The notes below the pieces were generated by a model. The model worked only from the letters and a program-made list of their open reading frames with translations. It was not told where the DNA came from and made no database searches. Made by a program: the position numbers and the translations under genes. Of a stretch of 64,000 nucleotides of DNA, positions 18,595 through 27,358 are shown piece after piece (the stretch's first letter is position 1; each line of letters begins with the position of its first letter). Source of the DNA: an uncultured Bacteroidales bacterium (GTDB lineage: Bacteria > Bacteroidota > Bacteroidia > Bacteroidales > UBA932); NCBI GenBank assembly GCA_944325445.1, contig CALVAG010000004.1, positions 62,001-126,000 of the forward strand, given 5' to 3'.

Positions 18595-19812
18595 TTATCT
18601 TGCGAGCCAGAGTTCGGGGTCCTGCTTTACGGTCTTGTTCCAGAGTTCGAAGTGGAGGGTGGAGGTGTTGTTGGAGATTGCAAGGGTGCCTATTATGTCG
18701 CCTGTATTGACTCTGTCGCCTACCTTTACCGAAACGTCTGCAAGTTTGCAGTAGAATGTAAAATAGTTGCCGTGCTCTACCAGTACGCACTGATTATAGC
18801 CCGGTATTATCACAACACGCGAAATAACGCCGTGGAATACGCTTTTTACGCTCTTTCCTGCCGAGGTAGAGATATTTATGCCGTTGTTGAACGGCAGTTT
18901 CACCCCCTTGAAAAGCGGGTGGTAGTGCTGTCCGAATTTCTCTATTACCACTCCGTTGTCTACGGGCCATGGCAGTTTTCCCTTGTTGGATGCAAAATCT
19001 GCCGTAAGTTGGGCCGTAGAGGCGGCGAATACCGGATAATCCTCTTTGTCTGTACTCTTTTGCTCCTGCTGCTTTATGGCCTGAGCCAGCAATCTTTCAA
19101 CCTCCCTGTTCAGCTTGTCTACCTCTTTACGTTTTGATTCGAGTTCCTTTTTATATCTGTTCTGGTTGGCGGCCAGCCTTTTTGAATAACCCTCCATCTC
19201 TTTCTGCTCTGCAAGCAGGTTGGCGTACTCCGTCTCTCTCTCCCTTTGCGAAACGATAGTCTGGCTCTTTAATTTTACGAGGTTGTTTTTTTGGGCGATA
19301 ATCTCTTTTCTGAGGCTCTTGATGGTCTCTCCCTGTTCGTTTATGGCGTCGGCGTAGTTTTTAAGGTACTCCCATCTTCTATAACCCTGGCCGATATTTT
19401 TGCTGGATAAAATATATAGGAACCAGACCCTTGTATCCCGGTTTTTGTATGTGTTGAGGATAAGATGCTCATAATGCCTTTCGAGCGTATCCAGTTCCCT
19501 TTCGCTCTTTTTTATACTCCGGTCTTTCTGCTCTATTTCCCCGTCGAGTTTTTTCAGTTGCGTGTCGAGCTCCTTTAAAATCTCTTTTCTGTTCTCTATC
19601 TTGCGCTTGATGAAGACCAGTTCGTCGAGGGTGTTTTTCTGTTTCTGGTTGGTGGAGTAAATCTGTTTGTCAAGAAGCTCTATCTCCTGTTCTATCTTTT
19701 CTATTCTGGCCCTGTGTTCATCTATATTCTGGCAATATGCGGAAATCGCGTATGAAAAAAGAAGCAGAAACGGCAGAACTGACCGACAGCTATATTTAAA
19801 ATAGGACGACAT
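18595..19812 (-). CDS. EnvC-like murein hydrolase activator with degenerate M23 (LytM) domain
   Basis: Periplasmic coiled-coil protein of 405 residues likely to activate amidases during cell division. A signal peptide (to about AYCQ, residue 25) is followed by heptad-rich coiled coil to ~270 and a LytM domain at ~285-405. In a true M23 peptidase the first zinc site is HxxxD; here it reads FNNGINI (Asn in both places) and the later HxH becomes YCK, while HGNYFTFY and LHFELW remain. This is the pattern of non-catalytic EnvC proteins. ATG 19812 overlaps the TPR gene stop by one base; the frame extends further up only inside that gene. Confidence 0.87.
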   Translation of the reverse strand: MSSYFKYSCRSVLPFLLLFSYAISAYCQNIDEHRARIEKIEQEIELLDKQIYSTNQKQKNTLDELVFIKRKIENRKEILKELDTQLKKLDGEIEQKDRSIKKSERELDTLERHYEHLILNTYKNRDTRVWFLYILSSKNIGQGYRRWEYLKNYADAINEQGETIKSLRKEIIAQKNNLVKLKSQTIVSQRERETEYANLLAEQKEMEGYSKRLAANQNRYKKELESKRKEVDKLNREVERLLAQAIKQQEQKSTDKEDYPVFAASTAQLTADFASNKGKLPWPVDNGVVIEKFGQHYHPLFKGVKLPFNNGINISTSAGKSVKSVFHGVISRVVIIPGYNQCVLVEHGNYFTFYCKLADVSVKVGDRVNTGDIIGTLAISNNTSTLHFELWNKTVKQDPELWLAR

Positions 19813-21551
19813 TATTTTCTGTTTATGGCAGCCTTGCGCTGCTTGATTTTTTCTGTTAAATCGAGTTCCGGCTCTTTGGATTTGGCCTGCTCCCAATAGA
19901 TAAAGGCCAGATCATACTCCTTTAATGCATACAGGACCTCTGCGTAATGGTCCAGGATATCTCCGCTCTCTGTCCCGCCGTAGAGCATGGCGTGCTTGAG
20001 CATTGCCTTGGCTTCGGGGTATTGCCCCATCAGATAGAGAATCCATGCGTAGGTATCTATATATGTAGGGTTGTCCGGCTCTTTTTCTATAGTAATCTTG
20101 CTCATTGCCAATGCCTTTTTCAGTTGCCGGTTCTGCAGCGAGAGATAGTATGCATAGTTGTTGAGCGCAGGAAGGTAATTGCCGTCCAGCTTTATGGCTT
20201 TTTCATAATTGGCAAATGCCTGCTTGCTCTGGTCTGTTTCGTAGTAGAGATCTCCCAATGTGGTGTATGCCGAAACCAGGAAGGTCGTATCCTTTCCCCT
20301 TTTTTGCAGGGTACCTGTCAGGTGTTTGTATGTCTCTATGGCTTCGGCTTTCATATCTCTGTGGTAGTATGAGAGCCCCAACGCCTGTATTATGTCGGGG
20401 TTTTCACTGAACTTGCCCGAGGCCTCTCTGCACTCCCTCTCTACGGCATCCCATTGTTCGTCATAAAAAAGCAGAGACAGATATGTGAAGAACGCCCGGA
20501 TATCGTTATTGTACAGTTCGTAATTCTTTTTCAGCAATTCCGTGCCGCGCTCCGCATTCCCTGTTTGTGAAAAATATGATGCACATATATATGTGAGCGT
20601 GGAGTCAGACGGGTGAGTCGCGGCGCAAAGTGAGACAAGGGTGTCGAGCTCCTGCTTGTTGCGGTTGATAAAACCGGGAGTGGACAGTACCCGTGTAAGA
20701 TAATCTTTCAACACTTGCGGATTGAGATTGGGGTTGGAGAGAAACGGGATTATGTATTTGAAATAGAGATCATACTCTCCGTTTTTTCTGTACAGTTCGG
20801 CTATTCCGAATTTTGCGAGTTCAAAATCGGGGGAGGTCTCCAATGCCCTGTTGTAATATTGCAGGGCCAGCGAATCATTGTAAATATTGGTATAAAGGTC
20901 TCCTATGAGGGTCTCTATTTTTGCGGAGCGGATCTCTTTATCGAAATTCACAAGGTATTCGAGCGCCTTATTCCACTCCCTGCCTATACTGTATATATTG
21001 AATCTGGCAATGGCGGTGGCTTCCGTCTTTCCAGAAATGGTCTCTATCCTGTCGAGTGTCCGTTTGGATTTTTCTATATCGCTTTGGCTCATATAGAGGT
21101 TTATAAGCGTATAGTATATATCGGTCTTCGACGGGAACTTCTCTATCAGGTTTTCGTATGTCTTTACGGCCTCGTCCATCTTTTTGGAAGCTATGAGCAA
21201 TTTGGCGTAAAGGTCGTGATACCAATAGTTGGAGCTGTCTATCTCTATGGCTTTTTTCAGCAGAAGCTCGCCTGTAGGAAGGTCTTTGCCCTCTATGGCA
21301 ATGTTCGCCAGATAGTAATATGCCGCATCGTTGTTTTTGTCATCTCCCAGAACTTTGTAGAAAAGGGTTTTCGACCTGTCGAAATCTCTGTTGTTATATG
21401 ATTGTACGGCATCGAGGAAGTTTTCATTTTTCAAGTTCTTAGAGATACTTATGCTGTCTATGATATCTTGCGCATAAGAAATGCGGGGGAAAAGCGCAAG
21501 TATGAAAATGGTTAAAACCGACGCTTTTGTAAAGCCTTTTAAACTAATCAT
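19812..21551 (-). CDS. Tetratricopeptide-repeat protein, exported
   Basis: 579 residues with a signal peptide (cleavage near ISYAQD, residue 28) and about a dozen TPR units from residue 35 to the end, for example AYYYLANIAIEGKDLPTGELLLKKAIEID and LALQYYNRALETSPDFELAKFGIAELY. TPR proteins like this act as periplasmic scaffolds. Translational coupling to the EnvC-like gene (one-base overlap) points to a role in cell envelope or peptidoglycan work. No catalytic domain seen. Confidence 0.85.
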   Translation of the reverse strand: MISLKGFTKASVLTIFILALFPRISYAQDIIDSISISKNLKNENFLDAVQSYNNRDFDRSKTLFYKVLGDDKNNDAAYYYLANIAIEGKDLPTGELLLKKAIEIDSSNYWYHDLYAKLLIASKKMDEAVKTYENLIEKFPSKTDIYYTLINLYMSQSDIEKSKRTLDRIETISGKTEATAIARFNIYSIGREWNKALEYLVNFDKEIRSAKIETLIGDLYTNIYNDSLALQYYNRALETSPDFELAKFGIAELYRKNGEYDLYFKYIIPFLSNPNLNPQVLKDYLTRVLSTPGFINRNKQELDTLVSLCAATHPSDSTLTYICASYFSQTGNAERGTELLKKNYELYNNDIRAFFTYLSLLFYDEQWDAVERECREASGKFSENPDIIQALGLSYYHRDMKAEAIETYKHLTGTLQKRGKDTTFLVSAYTTLGDLYYETDQSKQAFANYEKAIKLDGNYLPALNNYAYYLSLQNRQLKKALAMSKITIEKEPDNPTYIDTYAWILYLMGQYPEAKAMLKHAMLYGGTESGDILDHYAEVLYALKEYDLAFIYWEQAKSKEPELDLTEKIKQRKAAINRK

Positions 21552-21569
21552 CTTAGAACTACTTTAGCA

Positions 21570-21577
21570 CAAAAATA
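21570..21577 (-). promoter_or_regulatory. Bacteroidota -7 box for TPR-envC operon
   Basis: CAAAAATA reads TATTTTTG on the minus strand, 19 bases before the ATG. Confidence 0.6.
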
Positions 21578-21639
21578 CTTTAAATTTTTTTTATTCTTGC
21601 AACTTTTATTCCTATTATTGCATCTACTAATTGTGAGTT

Positions 21640-22200
21640 ATGGAGCAAAGAAAACCCACTCCTGATCCATACATGTCTATTATAGACGGATGTCTTAAAA
21701 ACGACAGGAGGGCACAGAAGACGATGTATGACAAACTCTCGTCGCGAATGTATCCCGTATGTGTCAGATATGTGGGCGACAGGGAATTGGCCAAGGATAT
21801 CCTGCACGACGGTTTTATCACGCTCTTTTCGAAATTGAGGACATATAGGGGCAACGGCTCTTTTGAGGGTTGGGCGCGGAAAATTTTTATCAATACCGCT
21901 CTCATGCAGTTGAGGAGAGATGATATTCTCAAGTTTTCGCAGGAGCTGGATTCGGCGGTCTCCATGCACTCCACAACAGGGCTGGCCATAGAGAATATGG
22001 AGACCAAAACGCTGCTCAATATAATAATGAGTATGCCGGCAGGATACAGGACAGTTTTTAACATGTATGCCATCGAGGGGTATTCGCACAGCGAGATCGC
22101 CAAGGCGCTGGGGATAACGGAGAGCGGGGCGAGATCGCAGTTCAGCAGGGCAAGGGCATGGCTGCAGGAGAAGTTGAAAAGTGAAAATTATGGAAGATAA
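21640..22200 (+). CDS. ECF-type RNA polymerase sigma factor
   Basis: 186 residues. Region 2 covers about residues 20-90 (ELAKDILHDGFITLFSKL, then GSFEGWARKIFINTALMQLRR); region 4 at ~125-180 carries the helix-turn-helix YSHSEIAKALGITESGARSQFSRARAWL. Directs RNA polymerase to its own promoters. The next gene overlaps it and encodes a membrane-anchored protein that may act as its partner. No sigma-specific promoter could be deduced. Confidence 0.92.
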   Translation: MEQRKPTPDPYMSIIDGCLKNDRRAQKTMYDKLSSRMYPVCVRYVGDRELAKDILHDGFITLFSKLRTYRGNGSFEGWARKIFINTALMQLRRDDILKFSQELDSAVSMHSTTGLAIENMETKTLLNIIMSMPAGYRTVFNMYAIEGYSHSEIAKALGITESGARSQFSRARAWLQEKLKSENYGR

Positions 22201-23443
22201 CGAGATATATAAAGATTTGCGGGATAGATTTGCGGATTACAGCGAGCCTGTAGGGGATGCGTGCTGGGAATCTATAGCAAAATCTTTGGATTCCGTGCAG
22301 TTGAAAAGAAAGAGAAGGATGCTTTATTACAGGATTTCTTCTATGGCTGCAGCGGCGGTATTGCTCTTGGGCGTCTTTTTGTTAAGGGAACCCGTCGGGA
22401 CTCTTCCTGCAGAAAATAAAACCATTGCTGTGGCAGCCGCCGATTCTCTTATCGAACAGTTGCCTGTCGAGACTATAAAAGACTCTGCATTGCCGCTTCC
22501 GAAGCAGATAAAGAGAAGCCGTATATCATTGGCGGAGAGCAGAGACGCTGTTCCCGGCCGGGAAACTGCGGTAAAACTGTCGGAAATTGCTGCAGAGAAT
22601 GAAGATATTTCGGAAAACTCCGATAAAAAGGGGGAGAATATCAGTAATGACGGTGTCGGGGATGACAATGTCCGGGATGAGAGGAAGAGAGAAAATAGGG
22701 ATGAGAGTGCAGATGAAGGTTTTTCCGAACTGATTCCCGATGATTACGATGAGTTCCGGGCAGAAGATGAAAATATCGGGAAAAGGAAGAGAGTGTTATC
22801 TTCGCTGTCGGTAAATTCCGGTATCGGAACCGCGAAATCCGGCTCTGCGGGTTTCGGCAATATTCAGATGAGCGCCCCTATCCCTCCGGGAATGGGTGTA
22901 GTGGAGACTCCGTCCCAGTCTCCGGAATCCATAGAGAGAATTTCAGAGGTGGATTATGCCATACCGTTGAATGTGGGGGTACAGGCACAGATGCAGATTG
23001 CAAAAGGGCTTTCATTGGGAGTCGGCCTGAATTATTCCATGCTCAAAAGCCGGTATGAAGGATTGCTCAACAAGAGATATTACGATGTCAATCAGACACT
23101 CCACTATATAGGCGTACCTGTAAATCTGTATGTATCCCTTATGGATAGGAAAAACTTTTATCTATATGCAAATGTGGGCGGTACAATAGAGAAGGGCGTT
23201 AGGGCTTCGTATAAATTGACCAATTATGAAGGTGAAGTGCGCAGGTTCAGAGAGAATATAGAGGGGGTTCAGTACTCTATCAATGGAGGTTTCGGTCTGG
23301 AATACAGGTTTGTAAAGAGATTCGGCATCTATCTTGAACCTAATGTGGCCTATTATTTCGACTCCGATATTCCTGCGAGCATAAGGACCGCCCAGCCGTT
23401 ACAGGTAAAGGTAGATATAGGATTGAGATTCCATTTGAATTAG
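22190..23443 (+). CDS. Membrane-anchored protein with C-terminal outer-membrane-type beta-barrel; possible anti-sigma partner
   Basis: 417 residues from ATG 22190 (a GTG at 22181 would add three). Three parts: a charged N-terminal segment of ~45 residues with a conserved-looking WESIAKSLD; one strong membrane helix (ISSMAAAAVLLLGVFLL, about 46-63); then a long acidic, low-complexity linker to ~245; and a beta-barrel-like region to the C-terminus (GLSLGVGLNYSML, FYLYANVGGTIEKG, FGIYLEPNVAYYF, final VDIGLRFHLN). The overlap with the sigma gene suggests regulation of that factor. Function not known. Confidence 0.7.
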   Translation: MEDNEIYKDLRDRFADYSEPVGDACWESIAKSLDSVQLKRKRRMLYYRISSMAAAAVLLLGVFLLREPVGTLPAENKTIAVAAADSLIEQLPVETIKDSALPLPKQIKRSRISLAESRDAVPGRETAVKLSEIAAENEDISENSDKKGENISNDGVGDDNVRDERKRENRDESADEGFSELIPDDYDEFRAEDENIGKRKRVLSSLSVNSGIGTAKSGSAGFGNIQMSAPIPPGMGVVETPSQSPESIERISEVDYAIPLNVGVQAQMQIAKGLSLGVGLNYSMLKSRYEGLLNKRYYDVNQTLHYIGVPVNLYVSLMDRKNFYLYANVGGTIEKGVRASYKLTNYEGEVRRFRENIEGVQYSINGGFGLEYRFVKRFGIYLEPNVAYYFDSDIPASIRTAQPLQVKVDIGLRFHLN

Positions 23444-23475
23444 AATTGCAGCGTGATTGTAGAATCTGAAATAAT

Positions 23476-23516
23476 AAAGGCAGGAAACGGTGAAAGTTCC
23501 TGCCTTTGTCTTTTTA
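23476..23516 (+). terminator. Rho-independent terminator after the sigma/barrel operon
   Basis: An 11-base-pair stem, AAAGGCAGGAA pairing with TTCCTGCCTTT, a ten-base loop, then gtcttttt. It lies between convergent genes; the A/T run on the minus side is weaker. Confidence 0.8.
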
Positions 23517-23529
23517 TGCGTTTTGGATA

Positions 23530-24825
23530 TCAGTTTTCCGGATAGAGGAGATAGGGTTTTCTCTGCTCTTTGAATTTGGCTACGTCATCCTGCCACATCG
23601 CCTTTATCTGTTCGGCGCTCTTTCCCTCCTTGATCATTTTCCTTACATAGGCCTGCCCTGCCTCCAGTTCAAAGGAATTTCTGAAGAAATGGTCTCCCAA
23701 ATTGAGATTATTGTAGGCATCTATGATGTATGAGAAATCTATTCCTTTTGCATTGATTTCATCTATGGAGGGATTTGTCCTCAAATCCACTCCGTGGCAT
23801 ACTTTGTCCAATTGGGGAGGAGTCTTCGCTCCGGGAATGCTGCGCGGAATGAATGTAAAATCATATCCGAGCATATTGGGGTGGCCGTACATCTGGAATG
23901 CCTTGTTCGTACCCCTGCCCAGACTCACCGGTGTGGCTTCGAAATAGCATGTAGAGGGGTAGAGGTAGATCGAACGCATGTCGGGAAGGTTCGGAGATGG
24001 CTTAAGCGGCAGCCTGTAGAGTTTTGCATGAGTGTAGTTCTTGCATTTTACGACTTTAAGGTCGCATTTCACGCCATCCTTGAGCCAGCCTTCTCCGTTC
24101 GCCATCGAGGCAAGTTCTCCGAGTGTCATGCCGTGTACTGTGGGAATGGGCAATCCTCCGACACCTGATTTATACTTCATGTCGAGAATCGGACCGTCTA
24201 CATAGAATCCTATCGGGTTGGGTCTGTCGAGGACAATGAACTCCTTGCCGTATTCTGCGCATGTGGCCATCATGTTTACCATTGTGACATAATATGTGTA
24301 GAATCTTACGCCTACATCCTGCAGGTCGAAGAGCAGGACGTCGAACATATCCATTGTCTCTTTTGCAGGGGTGTTGTTCTTGCTCCCGTACAGGGATTTT
24401 ATGGGAACTCCTGTCTTTGAATCTACAGAGTTGCCCACAGCTTCACCGGCATCGGCATCTCCTCTGAATCCATGCTCGGGGGACATTATGCAGGTTACGT
24501 TTATCCCCAATGAGAGCAGTGTGTCGAGGACATGTACACCGGGGGTTACAATCCCGCACTGGTTGGAGAGAATACATACCCTCTTGCCCTTCAGAAGCGG
24601 AAGATATTCCTCTACGGACTGTGCTCCGGTAAGAATATCGGTAGCATAATTTACATTCTCCTCTCCCGGAAAGGAATCCAGTTCGAATGTCTGTTTTTGG
24701 GCGGCTTCGCCGAGGAGTTTGTAGACATCCAGATCTACATTTTGTTGCGCGTTGCCCGAATTGCACGACTGGCACGTGAAGACAAACGCAAGTGCCGCCA
24801 TGATAGTGGTAAAATACTTGGTCAT
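23530..24825 (-). CDS. namZ: DUF1343 exo-beta-N-acetylmuramidase (NamZ-like), lipoprotein
   Basis: Removes terminal MurNAc from peptidoglycan fragments (GH171, established for NamZ). 431 residues with a lipoprotein signal peptide (VFTCQSC, lipid Cys ~21). Typical DUF1343 blocks: RVCILSNQCGIVTPGVHVLDTLL, CIMSPEHGFRGDADAG, PIKSLYG, FDLQDVGVRFYTYYVTM, VLDRPNPIG, GRGTNKAFQMYGHPNM. It follows waaA by 11 bases on the same strand, so it is probably co-transcribed. Confidence 0.9.
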   Translation of the reverse strand: MTKYFTTIMAALAFVFTCQSCNSGNAQQNVDLDVYKLLGEAAQKQTFELDSFPGEENVNYATDILTGAQSVEEYLPLLKGKRVCILSNQCGIVTPGVHVLDTLLSLGINVTCIMSPEHGFRGDADAGEAVGNSVDSKTGVPIKSLYGSKNNTPAKETMDMFDVLLFDLQDVGVRFYTYYVTMVNMMATCAEYGKEFIVLDRPNPIGFYVDGPILDMKYKSGVGGLPIPTVHGMTLGELASMANGEGWLKDGVKCDLKVVKCKNYTHAKLYRLPLKPSPNLPDMRSIYLYPSTCYFEATPVSLGRGTNKAFQMYGHPNMLGYDFTFIPRSIPGAKTPPQLDKVCHGVDLRTNPSIDEINAKGIDFSYIIDAYNNLNLGDHFFRNSFELEAGQAYVRKMIKEGKSAEQIKAMWQDDVAKFKEQRKPYLLYPEN

Positions 24826-24836
24826 GAGTTGTACGA

Positions 24837-26153
24837 TTATTGGTTGTTTGTTGTAAAATACTCTTTTTCGGTCTCCTTCACTATTTTGAGAGTGGCTCCG
24901 CGGTTTTGCCTTACATACTCCCCGCAGATATTTCCATTGTTTTTAAGAGATTCCGGATGTTTGACATAGTTGTTCACTACGGAGTAGAGCGAAAGGGAAT
25001 CCGTTATGTTTTGGGCGCCTCCGGCTTTCAGGAGATCCCTGGCCTCTTTGAATTTTTTATGGTTGGGGCCGAAAATTACGGGAATGGAGTATGCCGCCGC
25101 TTCGAGAATATTGTGGATTCCTGCTCCGAATCCTCCGCCTATATAGGCGAAATCCCCGTATCTGTAGATAGCTGAAAGAATTCCGACACAATCTATGATC
25201 AGGACATTGCAGCTGTCTATTTTATTCTGGACATCTTCAAGAAGCGAGCACTCCTGCGAACCGTATTCTGTTCCGGAGGTATATTTTTTGTCGAACCACG
25301 AAAAGCGCAGGGTATTGTAATCCCTGAACTCTTCCTCTATCTCCTCTATGCGATTGCCCGATGTTTCATGCGGGATGATGACGAGCTTTATCTTCTTGAA
25401 ATTCTTCAGGACTTTTGCAATTATCTCTTCATCTGGTTTCCATGTGCTTCCGGCAATAAGAGTGAGATTGCCGGATGTGAATTTTTCTATTATGGGGAAA
25501 TATTTGCTTTTGCCGATTATCTGGCAAACCCTGTCGAAACGGGTATCTCCGCATACCTTTACGTTTTTACATATTCCTATCGAGGCCAATAATTCCGCTG
25601 AAGGAGTATCCTGTACGAAGAGCATTGTAAAACAACGGAGCATTTTCCTGAAGAAACCGCCGTAAAATTGGAAAAAAGGCTGAGAAGGCCTGAATATCGC
25701 CGAAATCAGATAAGTCTCTATTCCCCGTTTTTTAAGTTCGGTGAGATAGTTGTACCAGAATTCGTATTTTACGAAAATCGCCTTTTCGGGTGAAACTGCA
25801 TCGAGGAAGGCGCGGGCATGGGATCTTGTATCTACCGGAAGATAATAGACCCATGCCGCTCCATCGTAGTTTTTTCTCAACTGATAGCCGCTGGGCGAGA
25901 AAAAAGTAAGCAGGATTTTGTATTGCGGAGCATTCTGGCCATACCATTCCATCACCGGTCTGGCCTGCTCGAATTCGCCGACGGAGGAGCAGTGTACCCA
26001 GATTATCGGGGATGATGCGGTTACCTCTTTCCTGATTTTATCTATCAATCCTTTTCTGCCTTCGTAGAAAGCCTTTGCCTTGGGCTTAAAGAGCCCTGCG
26101 CATCCTGCAAGCAGGTAGTAGCATCTGTTGAATATGCCGTAAAGTAGTTTCAA
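24837..26153 (-). CDS. waaA (kdtA): 3-deoxy-D-manno-octulosonic-acid (Kdo) transferase
   Basis: Adds Kdo from CMP-Kdo to lipid A precursor at the inner membrane. 438 residues, GT30. N-terminal membrane anchor YYLLAGCAGLF; family motifs IIWVHCSSVGEFEQARPV near 50, LLTFFSPSGYQ, AGSTWKPDEE near 230, and GGGFGAGIHNILEAAAYSIPVIFGPNH near 345. The start is a TTG at 26153: no ATG or GTG lies in frame upstream before the promoter at 26183-26190, so this rare start seems real. Confidence 0.92.
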   Translation of the reverse strand: MKLLYGIFNRCYYLLAGCAGLFKPKAKAFYEGRKGLIDKIRKEVTASSPIIWVHCSSVGEFEQARPVMEWYGQNAPQYKILLTFFSPSGYQLRKNYDGAAWVYYLPVDTRSHARAFLDAVSPEKAIFVKYEFWYNYLTELKKRGIETYLISAIFRPSQPFFQFYGGFFRKMLRCFTMLFVQDTPSAELLASIGICKNVKVCGDTRFDRVCQIIGKSKYFPIIEKFTSGNLTLIAGSTWKPDEEIIAKVLKNFKKIKLVIIPHETSGNRIEEIEEEFRDYNTLRFSWFDKKYTSGTEYGSQECSLLEDVQNKIDSCNVLIIDCVGILSAIYRYGDFAYIGGGFGAGIHNILEAAAYSIPVIFGPNHKKFKEARDLLKAGGAQNITDSLSLYSVVNNYVKHPESLKNNGNICGEYVRQNRGATLKIVKETEKEYFTTNNQ

Positions 26154-26182
26154 ACCGTCTGAATAAAATTGTACACGAATTA

Positions 26183-26190
26183 CAAATTTA
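26183..26190 (-). promoter_or_regulatory. Bacteroidota -7 box for waaA-namZ
   Basis: CAAATTTA reads TAAATTTG on the minus strand. It places the transcript start near 26176, about 22 bases before the TTG start of waaA. Confidence 0.55.
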
Positions 26191-26198
26191 GTGTTTTT

Positions 26199-26645
26199 TT
26201 ATGATAAAATCTGTGCGGCGTGGTTTTTAGTCTCTACTTTCTCGATAATGCGTTGCAGGATACCTTCTTCATCGAATATGAATGTACGGCGCAATGTGCC
26301 CGTTACGCTCTTTCCGTACATCTTTTTCTCTCCCCATGCTCCGAATGCCTGCAGCATCTGCGTAGAGGTGTCTGCCAAAAGGGTGAAGGGCAGCGAATAT
26401 TTGTCTATGAACTTTTTATGCGATGCCGCGCTGTCCTTGCTTACTCCTACCACATTGTATCCGGCGGCGGTAAGGGCTGCATAGTTGTCGCGCAGGTTGC
26501 AGGCTTCTGCCGTGCATCCCGATGTATTGTCTTTAGGATAAAAGTATATAATCGTCTTTTTCCCGATAAAAGAGGAGGAGTCGATTATGTTGCCGTTCTG
26601 GTCTTCGACCTTGAACTCCGGCATCTTGTCACCGATTTTTAACAT
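26199..26645 (-). CDS. bcp: Thioredoxin-dependent peroxiredoxin (Bcp/PrxQ)
   Basis: Reduces peroxides with thioredoxin electrons. 148 residues from ATG 26645 (MLKIGDKMPEF). The peroxidatic Cys is in FYPKDNTSGCTAEACNLRDNY (Cys ~46), with a second Cys five residues on as in two-Cys PrxQ proteins. GVSKDSAASHKKFIDKYSLPFTLLAD and GTLRRTFIFDEEG are standard. The long frame upstream of 26645 overlaps the DUF4923 locus and is not coding. Confidence 0.95.
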   Translation of the reverse strand: MLKIGDKMPEFKVEDQNGNIIDSSSFIGKKTIIYFYPKDNTSGCTAEACNLRDNYAALTAAGYNVVGVSKDSAASHKKFIDKYSLPFTLLADTSTQMLQAFGAWGEKKMYGKSVTGTLRRTFIFDEEGILQRIIEKVETKNHAAQILS

Positions 26646-26675
26646 ATTTGTGCGTTTTTGTGAATTTACTGAATG

Positions 26676-26683
26676 CAAAATTA
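26676..26683 (-). promoter_or_regulatory. Bacteroidota -7 box for bcp
   Basis: CAAAATTA reads TAATTTTG on the minus strand, 30 bases before the bcp ATG. Confidence 0.55.
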
Positions 26684-26712
26684 CTTTTTTATAAAAAAAT
26701 AATAGAATTTTT

Positions 26713-27308
26713 ATGAAAAAATACTTTGCGGGACTCAGGTTTACGGGCAATCGCTCAAGAATCTTTTTAGCAAAGACAATCTGAAAAAGGCTGCCGACGC
26801 CGTTGTGGAGCAGCTCGACGTTACTCCTAAAAACGTGGCCGGCCAGTGGGAATACGACGGTATAGCCGTAAGCCTCGGCGGTGACAACAAGCTGGCGAAT
26901 GCAGCGTCCAACATGGCTTTGGGCTCGGTAGAGGAGAAACTTAACGAATATCTGGCAAAAGTCGGCATTAAGAAGGGAACTTTCAGCTATACTTTCAACG
27001 ACGACGGTACCTTTACCACGAACCACGGTAAAATCAAATTGCCCGGCAAATATACCTTCTCAAAGGAGAACAAGACTCTGGAACTCGATTATGGAATGAA
27101 TGAGAAGTTCAAAGGCGTTGCATTGCATACTCAGGTAAGCGTTACGACTTCAGGTATGGAACTTCTGTTCAGCGCAGACAAACTGCTCGACTTTGTAAGC
27201 AAGCTTACCTCTTCTGTAGGAGATTCAAAACTCGGTGAGCTCAACAACCTCGTGAAAAAAATCGACGGTTTAAAGATAGGGTTCAAGCTTACCCGCAGCG
27301 CAAAATAA
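26713..27308 (+). pseudogene. DUF4923-family exported protein, signal peptide disrupted by frameshift/deletion
   Basis: The mature region is intact and typical of DUF4923: QSLKNLFSKDNLKKAADAV, then VTPKNVAGQWEYDG, GTFSYTFNDDGTFTTNHGKIKLPGKYTFS, and LTRSAK at the end. A sensible start (ATG 26713, MKKYFAGL) is in a different frame. Read in the mature frame, the sequence before QSL is GTQVYG, as at the end of a signal peptide, but there is no in-frame start and the hydrophobic core is missing. ATG and Gln are 35 bases apart, so a loss of 3n+1 bases fits. The only in-frame start, GTG 26805, falls inside the mature domain. Real decay or an assembly gap. Confidence 0.65.
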
Positions 27309-27358
27309 AGCCTGCAGGTTCAAGACAGACAAAAGCGTGTCATCCGAAAATACGGCTG

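Noticed and set aside
18595..19812. EnvC-like protein as an active M23 endopeptidase
   Set aside because: The zinc ligands of the first motif are Asn, as in known non-catalytic activators.
26646..27026. Upstream extension of bcp by 127 codons
   Set aside because: It reads antisense through the DUF4923 gene and past the bcp promoter; the bcp family starts at MLKIGD.
26805..27308. GTG 26805 as a real start for the DUF4923 protein
   Set aside because: It begins inside the mature domain and would remove both the signal peptide and the first conserved helix.
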